Source: CADEDH01 sp039029735 (lineage in GTDB: Bacteria; Actinomycetota; Acidimicrobiia; Acidimicrobiales; SZUA-35). From it: DNA of 64,000 nt. Location: positions 17,597 to 81,596 of the forward strand of contig JBCCFL010000026.1 of NCBI GenBank assembly GCA_039029735.1. The letters are read 5' to 3'. Numbering within the stretch: the first letter of the stretch is position 1; every line of letters starts with the position of its first letter. Below are positions 42,146-51,388 of this stretch, piece after piece. The notes below the pieces were generated by a model. The model worked only from the letters and a program-made list of their open reading frames with translations. It had not been told where the DNA came from and did no database searches. The position numbers and the translations under genes are program-made.

Positions 42146-43456
42146 TCAGACGGTGAGGCCGATCCGGGCGTCGTAGAAGGCGTAGAGCCGGTTGAGGAGC
42201 TGGCACACGGCGAGCCAAGTCACGGTCTCGATGATCTGAGGCGGGGTGAGCCGTTCGGTGGCGAGCTGCACCGAGATCTCGGTCATGCTCGTTGGGCTCG
42301 TGGCCGCCGACTTGGCCAGCATCACCGTCGCGGCCTGGAGCCGGTCGAGCCCGTCGGGCAGTGGCCGCTCGTTGGTCGGATCCTCCGCCCACAGCCCCAC
42401 CGACACGAGCGTGTCGAAGGGCAGATCGGGGGCGAGGTTCTGGGCCACCATGATCATCTCGGCCGAGAGCATCTCGTTGTCGGCCACTCGGGCGTACACG
42501 AGCCCCGCGAGGCACTTGGCCCCCATACCGATCTCGCTCGTCTCCGGGGTGAGGTTCTCCCGCAACGCAGCGGCAATGGCCTTCACGGCCTTGGAGTGAC
42601 GCAGGCTGGCCAGAATCGGGAAGGCGTAGCCGGCGTGATCCTCCAGCGCCATGAGCGCTCGGCCGGTCTGGCCCGACAGACCCTTGGTCCACTTGCCCTC
42701 GGTGCGTACTGCCCCTGGGGCCTGGCGGATGACTCGGGCGTAGGTTCGGATCGAGTCGACCGGCACCTCCTCGTTCGACTCGACGCGCTCCTCGTCCCAC
42801 TTGTGCTGCCCCGGTGTCCACCCGAGGGGAGCGATCAGATCCTGGACGTCGGCGATGGTGTTGTCTTCCAGCTGCATGCCCATGGAGTCCATGAACTTGT
42901 TGAGGAATCCCATCAGGCCGGCCGCCAATACGAACCATTCGATGTCATCGGCGTCGAAGTGCTTTTCGAGGTCGGTGATGTCGCTCCGGATGATGTCGGA
43001 GGGAACGTGACCGAGCACGGTCGCCAGCTGATAGACGGCCGACTCGGGTGCGCCGTGGTTGCCGGCCAGGGTCTCGGGGTCGATCCCGCGCCGTAGCGCG
43101 AACGAGCACGAGTGGGCCGTGCAGTACATGCACCCGGCGGCGAAGCTCGATGCATACATCACGAGGCCGACGAGGTCCTTGGGTGCTCCCTGCCCGAACA
43201 GCGCGGCCGGCAGATTCAACAGATTCGGGACGAGCAGGTTCATCGTCCGGAATCCGGGATGCCAGATCGCGAAATACCGTTCGTGGTTTGGGACCACGCC
43301 AATCAACTGCTCAACCAGTTTCAGCATCGGCTTGTACTCGGCTTCGAGTTCGTCGAATCCGACCGCCACTGGTTCGAGCGCCTGCGCCAGGGTGCTCGCC
43401 GCCATGTATTGAAGTTGCCCTTCCGCTTGCCCAGGCCGAAGCCAGATATTCGTCAT
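42146..43456 (-). CDS. Carboxymuconolactone decarboxylase/AhpD-fold protein, two domains
   Basis: 436 residues. The first CMD domain carries the AhpD redox motif C109-x-x-C112 with H115 and a further C117 (GCMYCTAHSC), so thiol-disulfide or peroxide chemistry is possible. A second, degenerate all-helical domain (about 250-430) lacks the CxxC. Length is double that of a single-domain AhpD. No redox partner is adjacent. ATG 43456 has no evident ribosome site. Divergent from polX across 72 bp. It is upstream of the carnitine operon in the same direction with 141 bp between, so co-transcription is unlikely but open. Confidence 0.78.
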   Translation of the reverse strand: MTNIWLRPGQAEGQLQYMAASTLAQALEPVAVGFDELEAEYKPMLKLVEQLIGVVPNHERYFAIWHPGFRTMNLLVPNLLNLPAALFGQGAPKDLVGLVMYASSFAAGCMYCTAHSCSFALRRGIDPETLAGNHGAPESAVYQLATVLGHVPSDIIRSDITDLEKHFDADDIEWFVLAAGLMGFLNKFMDSMGMQLEDNTIADVQDLIAPLGWTPGQHKWDEERVESNEEVPVDSIRTYARVIRQAPGAVRTEGKWTKGLSGQTGRALMALEDHAGYAFPILASLRHSKAVKAIAAALRENLTPETSEIGMGAKCLAGLVYARVADNEMLSAEMIMVAQNLAPDLPFDTLVSVGLWAEDPTNERPLPDGLDRLQAATVMLAKSAATSPTSMTEISVQLATERLTPPQIIETVTWLAVCQLLNRLYAFYDARIGLTV

Positions 43457-43515
43457 CGACCACGGCGGAGGCTTGTGTTTCGCCCGGGCCCCGAATGCGG
43501 AAGCGACGGATCAAT

Positions 43516-43521
43516 TAGATT
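43516..43521 (+). promoter_or_regulatory. -10 element of the leaderless polX gene
   Basis: TAGATT ends 7 nt before ATG 43529 in a locally AT-rich stretch, with no Shine-Dalgarno sequence. This fits a transcript starting at or next to the start codon. Confidence 0.5.
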
Positions 43522-43528
43522 AGCCCAC

Positions 43529-45370
43529 ATGGCAACGACGCGAGACGTACTGGCCATGTTGGATGAACTGGTCTCCCTCACCACGCTTGACGAGGAGAGC
43601 CCCCAGTCGTTCAAGGTGAGAGCCTACGAACAGGCGAAGCTCGCTCTCGAGGCGCACGGTGGTGACATCACTCAGCTCACTGCGAGCGAACTCACAAAGA
43701 TCAAGGGTGTCGGTAAGGCCACGGCCACGAAGGTACGGGAGTTCGTCGACACCGGAACGGTGGCCAAACTCGAAACGCTGCGCGCCGAGTATCCCCCGCC
43801 GTTCGTCGCCCTCAGCAAGATCCCGGGCCTCGGCCCGAAAACGCTCAAGCTGGTGCGCTCGGAGCTCGGCATCGAGGACCTCGACGGGCTCAAGGCAGCC
43901 ATCGCCGCCGAGCAGTTGCGCACCTTGCGCGGCATGGGGGCCACGAGCGAAGCCAAGATCGCGAAGGCGATCGAGCGCCTGGGCCTCACGGGTAAGAACA
44001 ACCGCACCCCGATCGCCGACGCGCTCCCTCTCGCCGACCGGTTGGTGACCGAACTCGGCCTGGTCGACGGCGTGACCGACATCGCCTACTGCGGCAGCCT
44101 CCGGCGGATGGCCGAGATGATCGGCGACATCGACATCACCGTGGCGTCCCGGCTTCCCGCCGAGGTGATGAACGCGGTGCGGGGCCACGCCGCCGTCCAC
44201 GAGATCATCCTGAGCGGCGAAACGAAAACGTCGTTCCTGACCAGCACCGGGCTCCAGGTCGACGTCAGGGTCGTTGCCCCTGACCAGTTCGGTGCCGCCA
44301 CGCTCTACTTCACCGGATCGAAGGCCCACAACATCGCCCTGCGCCAACGGGCGATCGACCAGGGCCTTCTGCTCAACGAGTACGGGCTCTTTCCGGCGGC
44401 CACCAGCTCGGATGTCAACGCCGATGCCGACGTGCCGGCTGACGATGCCGACGCGCCGGCCGACCCGCCGGCCGACCATGCAGCCCAGGCCGACGGCGAC
44501 AGCCCCGAGCCCGTGGCGGCTGCGACCGAGTCCGACATCTACGCCGCACTCGGGATGCAGTTGATCGTGCCCCCCATGCGCGAGGCAACCGGCGAGGTGG
44601 AGGCCGCCGCCGACGGCACCCTGCCCGAGATCATCCAACTCGACCACATTAAGGGTGACCTGCACTATCACACCGACCGATCCGGGGATGGCCGAGCTTC
44701 CCTCGAAGACATGGTGAAGGTGGCTGCCGACTGCGGCTACGACTACCTGGCGATCACCGACCACGGCGAAGACCTGGTGATCAACGGCTCGAATCGGGAG
44801 GAGATGCTCGCTCACCGCGACGCCATTCGAGCGTTGCAGGAGGAGTACCCCGACATGGCCCTGCTCTATGGGTGCGAGCTGAACATCGGCCCGAATGGTG
44901 GCCTCGACTACGACGCCGACTTCCGCTCCGGTTTCGACTACACCGTGGCGTCGGTCCACTCCCATTTCGACGCTCCGACCACGCAGCAGACGGCGCGATT
45001 GGTGAAGGCGATCTCGGATCCGAGCGTCGACTCGATCGGCCACCTTACCGGCCGCTACATCGGGCGCCGGCCCGGCATCGAGATCGACGTCGACATCGTG
45101 CTGGAGGCGTTGCACCACTTCGACGTGGCACTGGAGATCAACGGTGCGCTCGATCGGCTCGACGCAGCGTCGTCGGTTGTGCGCCGGGCCGTCGATCGAG
45201 GTGTGAAGCTCGTGATCAACACCGACAGCCACCACACCAGCGAGCTCGGGCGGATGGAGTACGGCGTGCGGACGGCCCAACGCGGGTGGGCCCCGAAGGA
45301 TCTGGTGATCAACACCTGGGAGCGGGACCGGTTCCTGGGCTGGGTGCGTGACCACCGCGCCAACTCGTGA
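43529..45370 (+). CDS. polX: Family X DNA polymerase with PHP exonuclease domain
   Basis: 613 residues. Two helix-hairpin-helix segments at 30-110 (KIKGVGKATA, KIPGLGPKTL), a nucleotidyltransferase core with CGSLRR and GDIDITV metal-binding aspartates, a thumb, an acidic Ala/Asp/Pro linker of about 60 residues (295-360; longer than usual), then a PHP phosphoesterase with LHYHTDRSGDG, ITDHGE, CELNIG, VHSHF and NTDSHH. Fills short gaps and trims 3' ends in base-excision repair. Leaderless start (see 43516). The downstream SDR gene overlaps by 4 nt. No LexA box is visible here. Confidence 0.93.
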   Translation: MATTRDVLAMLDELVSLTTLDEESPQSFKVRAYEQAKLALEAHGGDITQLTASELTKIKGVGKATATKVREFVDTGTVAKLETLRAEYPPPFVALSKIPGLGPKTLKLVRSELGIEDLDGLKAAIAAEQLRTLRGMGATSEAKIAKAIERLGLTGKNNRTPIADALPLADRLVTELGLVDGVTDIAYCGSLRRMAEMIGDIDITVASRLPAEVMNAVRGHAAVHEIILSGETKTSFLTSTGLQVDVRVVAPDQFGAATLYFTGSKAHNIALRQRAIDQGLLLNEYGLFPAATSSDVNADADVPADDADAPADPPADHAAQADGDSPEPVAAATESDIYAALGMQLIVPPMREATGEVEAAADGTLPEIIQLDHIKGDLHYHTDRSGDGRASLEDMVKVAADCGYDYLAITDHGEDLVINGSNREEMLAHRDAIRALQEEYPDMALLYGCELNIGPNGGLDYDADFRSGFDYTVASVHSHFDAPTTQQTARLVKAISDPSVDSIGHLTGRYIGRRPGIEIDVDIVLEALHHFDVALEINGALDRLDAASSVVRRAVDRGVKLVINTDSHHTSELGRMEYGVRTAQRGWAPKDLVINTWERDRFLGWVRDHRANS

Positions 45371-46194
45371 GCAGCACCGTGCCCGGCCTGATGGATTTCC
45401 GGGGTCGACGAGTCGTGATCACCGGCGCAGCCTCAGGGATCGGGGCCGCGACCGCGGCCCGCCTCGTGGAACACGGGGCCCACGTGCACGCACTCGACAT
45501 CGGGCCCGTCGAGAGTGCCGTGAGCTACCACCAGGTGGACCTGGGCCAGCAGGCGTCGATCGATGCCGCAGTGGCCACCCTCCCAGCCGAGATCGACGTG
45601 GTCATGAACTGTGCCGGCGTTCCCAACGGCGGCCGGTTCGGCCCCGCCGAGGTGATGGCGGTGAACTGGCTCGGCCTCCGCCACCTCACCGAGCAGCTCC
45701 TCCCTCGGATCCCGTCTGGAGGCGCCGTGGTACACATCGCGTCGACCGCTGGCCGGGCCTGGCCCGAGCGCCGAACCGAGCTCGAGGCCCTGATGGCGGC
45801 CGGCACCTTCGACGCCGGCGCCGCCTGGGTGGACGCGAATCTCGGAACCTGCGGCGACGGCTACGCCTTCTCGAAGGAGGCTGTGCAGTACTACACGCTC
45901 TGGCGAGCAGTGCAGCTGCTGCCCACCGGGGTTCGGATGAACTCCGTGTGCCCAGGGGTCACCGCCACCCGGATCGTGCCCGACTTCCGGCGGGGGTTGG
46001 GTGACGAGCTCATCGATCACGCCCAGGCGGTGGCCGGGCGTATGGCAGAGCCCGAGGAGATGGCACCAGCGATGCTGTTCCTCGCCGACCACGCCTCGTC
46101 GAGCTACCTCAACGGCGTCAACCTCAACATCGACCGGGGCACCGCCGCCGCCCGCCTCACCGACCAGTCCGACCCGGCAACCATCTGGGGCTGA
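45367..46194 (+). CDS. Short-chain dehydrogenase/reductase (hydroxysteroid dehydrogenase-like)
   Basis: 275 residues. NAD(P)-binding GAASGIGAATAARL near 21, NCAGVPNGG near 84, a Ser-Tyr-Lys set with the catalytic pair in YAFSKEAVQY (shifted about 45 residues by an insert between the usual Ser and Tyr). The insert (AGTFDAGAAW and neighbours) and the NLNIDRG end are typical of the 3-alpha-hydroxysteroid/NAD dehydrogenase-like branch. GTG 45367 overlaps the polX stop by 4 nt, so translation is coupled despite the unrelated role. Substrate unknown. Confidence 0.85.
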   Translation: MSSTVPGLMDFRGRRVVITGAASGIGAATAARLVEHGAHVHALDIGPVESAVSYHQVDLGQQASIDAAVATLPAEIDVVMNCAGVPNGGRFGPAEVMAVNWLGLRHLTEQLLPRIPSGGAVVHIASTAGRAWPERRTELEALMAAGTFDAGAAWVDANLGTCGDGYAFSKEAVQYYTLWRAVQLLPTGVRMNSVCPGVTATRIVPDFRRGLGDELIDHAQAVAGRMAEPEEMAPAMLFLADHASSSYLNGVNLNIDRGTAAARLTDQSDPATIWG

Positions 46195-46239
46195 CCCCGG
46201 CCCCCCGGCTCGACTCGGTCAGGCTGGGCCAGCGCTCGG

Positions 46240-47757
46240 TCAATGCACCTGGCGACCGTCGGCGATCAGGTCCGGGCGGGCCGTGGCCAGCACGGGTTCC
46301 GGCGGGTGCGGCCGGGCCAATGCGGGATCGCTGGCGAAGGCCTGCTCCAGCGCGGCTGCGATCGAGAGCAGCCGATGGTCGCCGTATGGCGGGCCGATCA
46401 GTTGCAGGCCGAACGGCAGGCCCTCATCGTCGACGCCGCAGGGCAACGCCGTGGCGGGGTGACCGATCACGGTGATGCCCGACGAGAGGGCCAGCCAGGC
46501 CATGTAGTTCTCGACCGCCACTCCGTCGACAGTGCTTGGGTACAGCTCCCGCCACGGGAACGGGGCCACCGACACCCCGGGAGTGACGATCACGTCCACC
46601 TGGTCGAAGTGGGCCTGGAACTGCTGATACAGCTCGGTTTGGGCGCGGCGACCGGCGGCGATCACCTCCATCGGCGTGGTCAATGCCGAGTCGTAGGTGG
46701 CCCGGATGTTCGGGTTGAACCGCTCGTCCCACGTGGCGGCCTCGTGCTGATACTGCACCGCGAACACATCGCTGCGGAGGCGCCAGTCCACGTCGGCGGC
46801 GTTGCGGAGATCAACGGGCACCTCAACCACGTCCCCAACGAGGGGGGCGATGCGTTCGACCCGATCACGGAAGCGCCGGCGCACGTCCTCACTCACCAGC
46901 ACCCCGCCGAGGTCGGCTGACACGCCCACCCGGATCGACGCCGGGTCGACGGCATCGAGTGCGGCGAACCGGCTGTGGTCCAGCGGAAAGGCCATCGGAT
47001 CGATATGACCGCTGGCGGGGCGAACGCCGCGGTCGGTGATCGCCGCCATCAACAGCGCGGCGTCGGCCACGGTGCGCCCCATCGGGCCCTGCACGGCGTA
47101 GAAGGTCTGGGTGATGGTGCGCTCGTCGAAGGGCACGACGCCCGGCGTCGCCCGGTGGCCCACCACGCCGCAGAAGCATGCCGGGATGCGGAGGCTGCCG
47201 CCGTGATCGGAGCCGGTGGCCAACGGAACCATGGCGGCCGCCAGCGCCACGGCCGACCCCCCGGAAGAGCCGCCACAGCTCCGGTCGGGGTCGAACGGGT
47301 TGCCCGTCGCCCCGAACAACCGGTTCACGGTGTTGGCCCCGATGCTCCGCTCGGGGATGTTCGTCTTGCCCAACACGATTCCACCGGCGGCGCGCACGCG
47401 AGCCACGATTCCACTGTCGGCGTCCGGCACGTGATCGACGCGATCGACTGCCCCCAGCGTGGTGACGATCTCCGCCGTCGCCTGCAGATCCTTGATCGCA
47501 ACCGGTAGGCCGTGCAGCACCCCGATCTCGTCGCCGCGGGCCACGGCGTCGGCGGCCGCCTGCGCCTCGACGCGGGCCCGCTCGTCGGCTCGGGTCACCA
47601 TGGCATTCACCGCGGGATCCACCGCATCGGTGCGGGCGAGGCACGCCTCGAGCAACTCGACGGGTGACAGCTCGCCCGTTGCGATCATCTGGCGAGCGTC
47701 GGTTGCGCTCAGCCGGTGGAGGGCGGTGGGATCCTCGGCGGGATCAGGGCCGGACAT
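46240..47757 (-). CDS. Amidase signature family hydrolase
   Basis: 505 residues with the Ser-cisSer-Lys triad in place: K89 in PVAIKD, the glycine-serine loop CGGSSGGSA with cis-Ser near 164, and nucleophile S188 in SDHGGSLRIPA. It hydrolyses an amide to acid and ammonia. No GatB or GatC gene is near, so a free-standing amidase is more likely than the tRNA amidotransferase subunit. Translation start overlaps the end of the preceding gene by 14 nt. Convergent with the SDR gene. Confidence 0.9.
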   Translation of the reverse strand: MSGPDPAEDPTALHRLSATDARQMIATGELSPVELLEACLARTDAVDPAVNAMVTRADERARVEAQAAADAVARGDEIGVLHGLPVAIKDLQATAEIVTTLGAVDRVDHVPDADSGIVARVRAAGGIVLGKTNIPERSIGANTVNRLFGATGNPFDPDRSCGGSSGGSAVALAAAMVPLATGSDHGGSLRIPACFCGVVGHRATPGVVPFDERTITQTFYAVQGPMGRTVADAALLMAAITDRGVRPASGHIDPMAFPLDHSRFAALDAVDPASIRVGVSADLGGVLVSEDVRRRFRDRVERIAPLVGDVVEVPVDLRNAADVDWRLRSDVFAVQYQHEAATWDERFNPNIRATYDSALTTPMEVIAAGRRAQTELYQQFQAHFDQVDVIVTPGVSVAPFPWRELYPSTVDGVAVENYMAWLALSSGITVIGHPATALPCGVDDEGLPFGLQLIGPPYGDHRLLSIAAALEQAFASDPALARPHPPEPVLATARPDLIADGRQVH

Positions 47758-48307
47758 GCCAGCCGAACACGTCGCCGTGTTCGTCGACCGGCAGGAAGGT
47801 GGACTTCACCGCCGAGCGATACACGATGAGCTGATCGGTGATCCGATTGTTGGGCGACGCTGATCGACATCCCTCTCGGTGCAGGTCGAGCAGTACCTGA
47901 CGGGCGTCGGGTGAGCAGTTGCTGGCGCAGGCCAACATCGCTCCTCGCCGAGGGATCGACACGATCACCTCGTGATGTCCGAGTGCGTCGTGCACCCGGG
48001 CCATGAATGCTTCGGAGAGCACCCGCTCGGCTGCGAAGGGATGACCAGCCCCGACCACGAGGCGGGCTTCGCCCTTGTCGATCACGTCGAAATGGGCCGG
48101 GGTCTGCTCGAGGTTGGAGAACGCCTTGCGCACCACGTTGTCCGGCTCGTCACTGTGGCTCGTGACGTAGGACAGGTCCTCGTCGTCCTCCCACCCGTAC
48201 GCCACGAACACGAGCGGATCGTCGGCGTCGCCGAGCCAAAGGTGCACGAGAGCGCCCCGCTCAGGCCCGTTCCAATCGGCCGGTTTGAAGATGGGTAGCA
48301 ACCGCAT
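47744..48307 (-). CDS. Unknown 187-residue protein upstream of the amidase
   Basis: Alpha/beta, acidic, soluble. The N-terminus LLPIFKPADWNGPERG is followed by strands such as PLVFVAYGW. The centre contains VVGAGHPFAAERVL and a cysteine pair (CASNC). No signal peptide or span. No family recognised. Coupled by overlap to the amidase gene, so it may assist or share the same substrate. The ATG at 48307 lies near GAGGT but the spacing is long. Confidence 0.65.
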   Translation of the reverse strand: MRLLPIFKPADWNGPERGALVHLWLGDADDPLVFVAYGWEDDEDLSYVTSHSDEPDNVVRKAFSNLEQTPAHFDVIDKGEARLVVGAGHPFAAERVLSEAFMARVHDALGHHEVIVSIPRRGAMLACASNCSPDARQVLLDLHREGCRSASPNNRITDQLIVYRSAVKSTFLPVDEHGDVFGWHVRP

Positions 48308-48505
48308 GTCTGGTCTGCACTACCTCGGGGTCGGGTGGACGCACGGCGCAGGAGTACGCTCGCGCGCCCCCTGAGTTTGCGGCGGAGACGACCAGAATAG
48401 GGCCCAGACGGCCGAGCTGCGCCAGCTTGCTGGTGGCACGGGCGTGTGTGAGCCTTGGCGATCAGCCACCGATCGGTCCCCGATTCCAAGCAATGGAGCG
48501 CCATC

Positions 48506-49240
48506 ATGACCCCCACCGAGCTCGTCCAACAGGCCTGTCCCAAGATCGGCACGCTCGGCGCCGCGTTCTACTTCGTGCCCGACACGCTGGCCAAGGGCAA
48601 GGAGATGGACCTGGACGGCTTCCGGTTCTACTTCCTGGGCCGCGGTGGTGTGCTCGGTGACGTCGAGCCGCCTGTGGTCGAGGCGGCGTTCGGGTACTTC
48701 GCCCCCGGGCTCGTCGAGAAGATCTGGACCAGCGCCAAGGCCAAGGCCTCGCCCCGGGCAGCTGCGACCGCCTACACCGAGTGCGCCCACGCCCTCGGCC
48801 GAGCCAAGCTGGCCGACATGCCAGGGCTCGACGCCTACGTCGAAGCTGCGGGCGCAATCAACGACGCCGCCAAGGCTGACGTGGCCAGCCTGTCGCTGTA
48901 CGCCGCCCACGCGGCAGACCCACTCGCCGACGACGCACCGGCCCGAGCCATGCAGCTCACCGCGCTGCTCCGCGAGTTCCGCGGGTCGGCCCACCTGAGC
49001 GCCCATCGGGTGCTCGGCCTCAGCCATCAGGTGGGGCACGCGATCAAACGGCCCGACGACGTGAAGACCTTCGGGTACGACCCGGCGCCGGAGGTGACCG
49101 ACGCCGATCGGGCGCTGCACGCCGACATCGAGGCCGCGACTGACAAGATGGTGCTGGCGGCGTACTCCGCCGTGGATGTCGACGGGGCCAACGCGCTCGT
49201 GGCGGGGCTCGACGCAATGGAGACCGCGCTGGCCGGCTAG
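48506..49240 (+). CDS. SCO6745-family protein
   Basis: 244 residues. The opening GAAFYFVPDTLAKGKEMDL, the FYFLGRGGVLGDVEPPVV stretch and the following FGYFAPGLVEKIW resemble, from memory, the SCO6745 family common in actinobacteria; the role is unknown. All-helical, no signal or span. ATG 48506 has GGAG seven bases upstream; the longer frame adds no motif. Followed 29 bp later by the alcohol dehydrogenase in the same direction, so the two may be co-transcribed. Confidence 0.8.
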   Translation: MTPTELVQQACPKIGTLGAAFYFVPDTLAKGKEMDLDGFRFYFLGRGGVLGDVEPPVVEAAFGYFAPGLVEKIWTSAKAKASPRAAATAYTECAHALGRAKLADMPGLDAYVEAAGAINDAAKADVASLSLYAAHAADPLADDAPARAMQLTALLREFRGSAHLSAHRVLGLSHQVGHAIKRPDDVKTFGYDPAPEVTDADRALHADIEAATDKMVLAAYSAVDVDGANALVAGLDAMETALAG

Positions 49241-49269
49241 CCGGCACAGCGGAGAAGGGGGAGCAACTC

Positions 49270-50259
49270 ATGGACATGATGCGAGCCGGACGGATGGTCG
49301 GCCTCAACGAGATGGTCTGCGAGGAGACCGAGGTGTGGAAGCCGGCCGACGGCGACCTCGTGGTGCGCACCACCTACGCGTCGATCTGCGGTAGCGATCT
49401 GCACGTGGTGTGCCACGGCGTGATGCAGAACCCGCTCCCCTGCAAGCATGGCTTTCCTGGCCACGAGGGCATCGGCGAGGTGCTGGAGAGCCACCACCCT
49501 GATTTCGAGCCGGGCGACATCGTGTTGACGGTGCCCAATACACCAGTGGGAACGTGCTTCAACGAGATTCAGACGTTGCCAGCCGCGTACTGCCTCAAGA
49601 TGCCCGACACCGACATCCCGGCGGCCGAACTGTTGATGGCCCAACAGCTCGGCACCGTGCTGTGGGCGCTCCGGCGCCAGCCCGTCGACGTCACGGGCAA
49701 GACCGTGGCCGTGATGGGTCAGGGCTCGGCTGGCCTGTTCTTCACTCATCTGATGCGGCGCGCCGGCGCGGCCACGGTGATCGCCAGCGATCTCGCGCCG
49801 GCCCGCATGGCTCTCAGCAAGGAGTTCGGCGCCGACCACGTGATCGACAACACCGACGGTGCGTTGACCGCGGCTGTTCGCGATCTCACCAACGGACGGG
49901 GCGCCGACTTCGTCATCGAGGCCGTTGGACGGGCCCATACGCTGGCCCAGAGCATCGACGTGGTGGGTTTCGAGGGAACAATGCTGTGGTTCGGGCTACC
50001 CGACACCGAGTCACCCGTTCCGATCGACTTCAACAAGTTCTTCCGCAAGCGCCTCTCGGCGTTCAGCTACCACGGCGCCCAGGACGAACCCGCGTTGGCA
50101 TCGTTCCAGGCCGCCACCGACATCATCACCCGCGGCGAACTCGACGTCTCGAAGGTGGTGAGCCACGTGATTGATGTCGAGCACATCCATGACGCGTTCC
50201 AACTCGCCAACGATCCTGGCGCCGACGACGCCGTGAAGGTGTCGCTGTCGTTCGCCTAG
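49270..50259 (+). CDS. Medium-chain zinc-type alcohol dehydrogenase family protein
   Basis: 329 residues. Catalytic-zinc ligands in SICGSDLHV (Cys near 40) and GHEGIGEV; a Rossmann motif GQGSAGLFFTHL; AVGRAHTL and the GLPDTESPVP region near the end. The four-cysteine structural zinc loop of classical ADHs is missing and replaced by VPNTPVGTCFNE, so this is a shorter branch. Substrate unknown. ATG 49270 has AGAAGGGG upstream. Its TAG shares the sequence CTAG with the stop of the convergent dehydratase gene. Confidence 0.85.
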   Translation: MDMMRAGRMVGLNEMVCEETEVWKPADGDLVVRTTYASICGSDLHVVCHGVMQNPLPCKHGFPGHEGIGEVLESHHPDFEPGDIVLTVPNTPVGTCFNEIQTLPAAYCLKMPDTDIPAAELLMAQQLGTVLWALRRQPVDVTGKTVAVMGQGSAGLFFTHLMRRAGAATVIASDLAPARMALSKEFGADHVIDNTDGALTAAVRDLTNGRGADFVIEAVGRAHTLAQSIDVVGFEGTMLWFGLPDTESPVPIDFNKFFRKRLSAFSYHGAQDEPALASFQAATDIITRGELDVSKVVSHVIDVEHIHDAFQLANDPGADDAVKVSLSFA

Positions 50260-51278
50260 GCGTTCGGGCTGGCGGCGTCTGCGGCGTCTGCGGCGTCTGC
50301 GGCGTCTGCGGCGACGAGCATCCGCCGCAGTGCGGCTGAACTCACGTTGCCGCCACAGCTCACCACCGCGATCGTCGCCCCGGGCTTGTCGGCGGCATGG
50401 ATGGCGGCTGCGGCCAGCGCACAGCCGGCTGCGCCCTCCACCACGGCGCGATGATCGTCGATCATCGCCGCACAAGCGCGGGCGATCGCATGCTCATCCA
50501 CGGTGATCCAACGGTTGACGAGCCCGTCGCACAACCCGAGCGTGATGGCGTCGGGTTCGAGGCCCCCGGCTGTGCCGTCGGAGAAGGTCGGCGCGGCCTC
50601 AACCTCGACCACCCGCCCGGCGGCGATCGATGCTGCCATCGCCGCATCGTTCGCCGGTGACGCACCAACGAGTTCCACATCGGGCCAGTGCTCACGAAGC
50701 CACATGCCGACCCCCGACATGAGCCCTCCCCCACCAACCGCCACCACCACCGCATCGGGCGGGCGTTCGTGGGTGGCGACGTCAGCCACCAGGTCAACCC
50801 CCACCGTGCCTTGGCCGGCGATCACGTGGGGATCGTTGTAGGGCGACACGTACACGCCATCGCCCCGTTCCGAAGCCGCTCGGGCCTGCACCTCGGCCTG
50901 GTAGGCGTCGGTGCTGTCCACGATCACGATCTCGGCCCCGAGCCGGCGAATGGCATCGACCTTCACCGCCGACGCCCCCTGTGGGAGGTGAATCCGGCAC
51001 GGCACGTCGGCCACGGCGGACGCTGTCGCCACAGCCAGCCCGTGGTTGCCAGACGAGGCGGTGACGATGCCGAGCCCTCGCGCCTCTGCGTCGAGGCTCA
51101 GAACCGCATTGAGCGCACCGCGCACCTTGAAGCTGCCCGTGTGCTGCGCATGCTCGGCCTTGATCAGCACCCGGCAACCGACCCTTGCCGCCATCGGCTC
51201 CGAGTCGATCAGCGGCGTACGCAGAACGTGCGGGGCGATCCGACGCGCCGCATCGTGGATCATCGAGGGCGTCAACAT
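50256..51278 (-). CDS. PLP-dependent threonine/serine dehydratase-like enzyme
   Basis: 340 residues of the fold-type II (tryptophan synthase beta-like) family. Schiff-base K51 in GSFKVRGA, phosphate loop VGGGGLMSG and ASSGNHGLAV. It lacks the C-terminal ACT regulatory domain of biosynthetic IlvA, so it is closer to catabolic threonine/serine dehydratase or serine racemase. The last 15 residues are an AAD repeat coded by a 9-bp minisatellite. Divergent from the HisC-like gene across 110 bp with a palindrome between them. TACGAT (minus, 51296-51291) is 12 nt before ATG 51278. Confidence 0.87.
   Translation of the reverse strand: MLTPSMIHDAARRIAPHVLRTPLIDSEPMAARVGCRVLIKAEHAQHTGSFKVRGALNAVLSLDAEARGLGIVTASSGNHGLAVATASAVADVPCRIHLPQGASAVKVDAIRRLGAEIVIVDSTDAYQAEVQARAASERGDGVYVSPYNDPHVIAGQGTVGVDLVADVATHERPPDAVVVAVGGGGLMSGVGMWLREHWPDVELVGASPANDAAMAASIAAGRVVEVEAAPTFSDGTAGGLEPDAITLGLCDGLVNRWITVDEHAIARACAAMIDDHRAVVEGAAGCALAAAAIHAADKPGATIAVVSCGGNVSSAALRRMLVAADAADAADAADAASPNA
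50272..50307. repeat. 9-bp minisatellite, four copies
   Basis: Four exact tandem copies of GCGGCGTCT at 50272-50307, followed by a partial fifth. They lie at the 3' end of the dehydratase gene and code on the minus strand for its terminal AAD repeat. Copy number can change without a frameshift. Confidence 0.9.
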
Positions 51279-51290
51279 GGCTGGGGCCCG

Positions 51291-51312
51291 ATCGTACCGG
51301 TACGCCTATAGT
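51291..51312. promoter_or_regulatory. Divergent promoters around the palindrome CGTACCGGTACG
   Basis: A 12-bp perfect palindrome (51293-51304) overlaps a minus-strand TACGAT (51296-51291) that serves the dehydratase gene and abuts a plus-strand TATAGT (51307-51312) that serves the HisC-like gene. A dimeric regulator here could control both. The regulator is unknown. Confidence 0.5.
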
Positions 51313-51388
51313 CGGCGCCGGGTTCGCCGCGCGGAAGCCCGCCAGCACGCCAGAGCACCGTCGAGGGTGCAGAGTGAGGTCGCAGAAG

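Noticed and set aside
43520..45355. 611-codon open frame opposite polX
   Set aside because: Shadow frame; polX has a complete set of catalytic motifs on the other strand.
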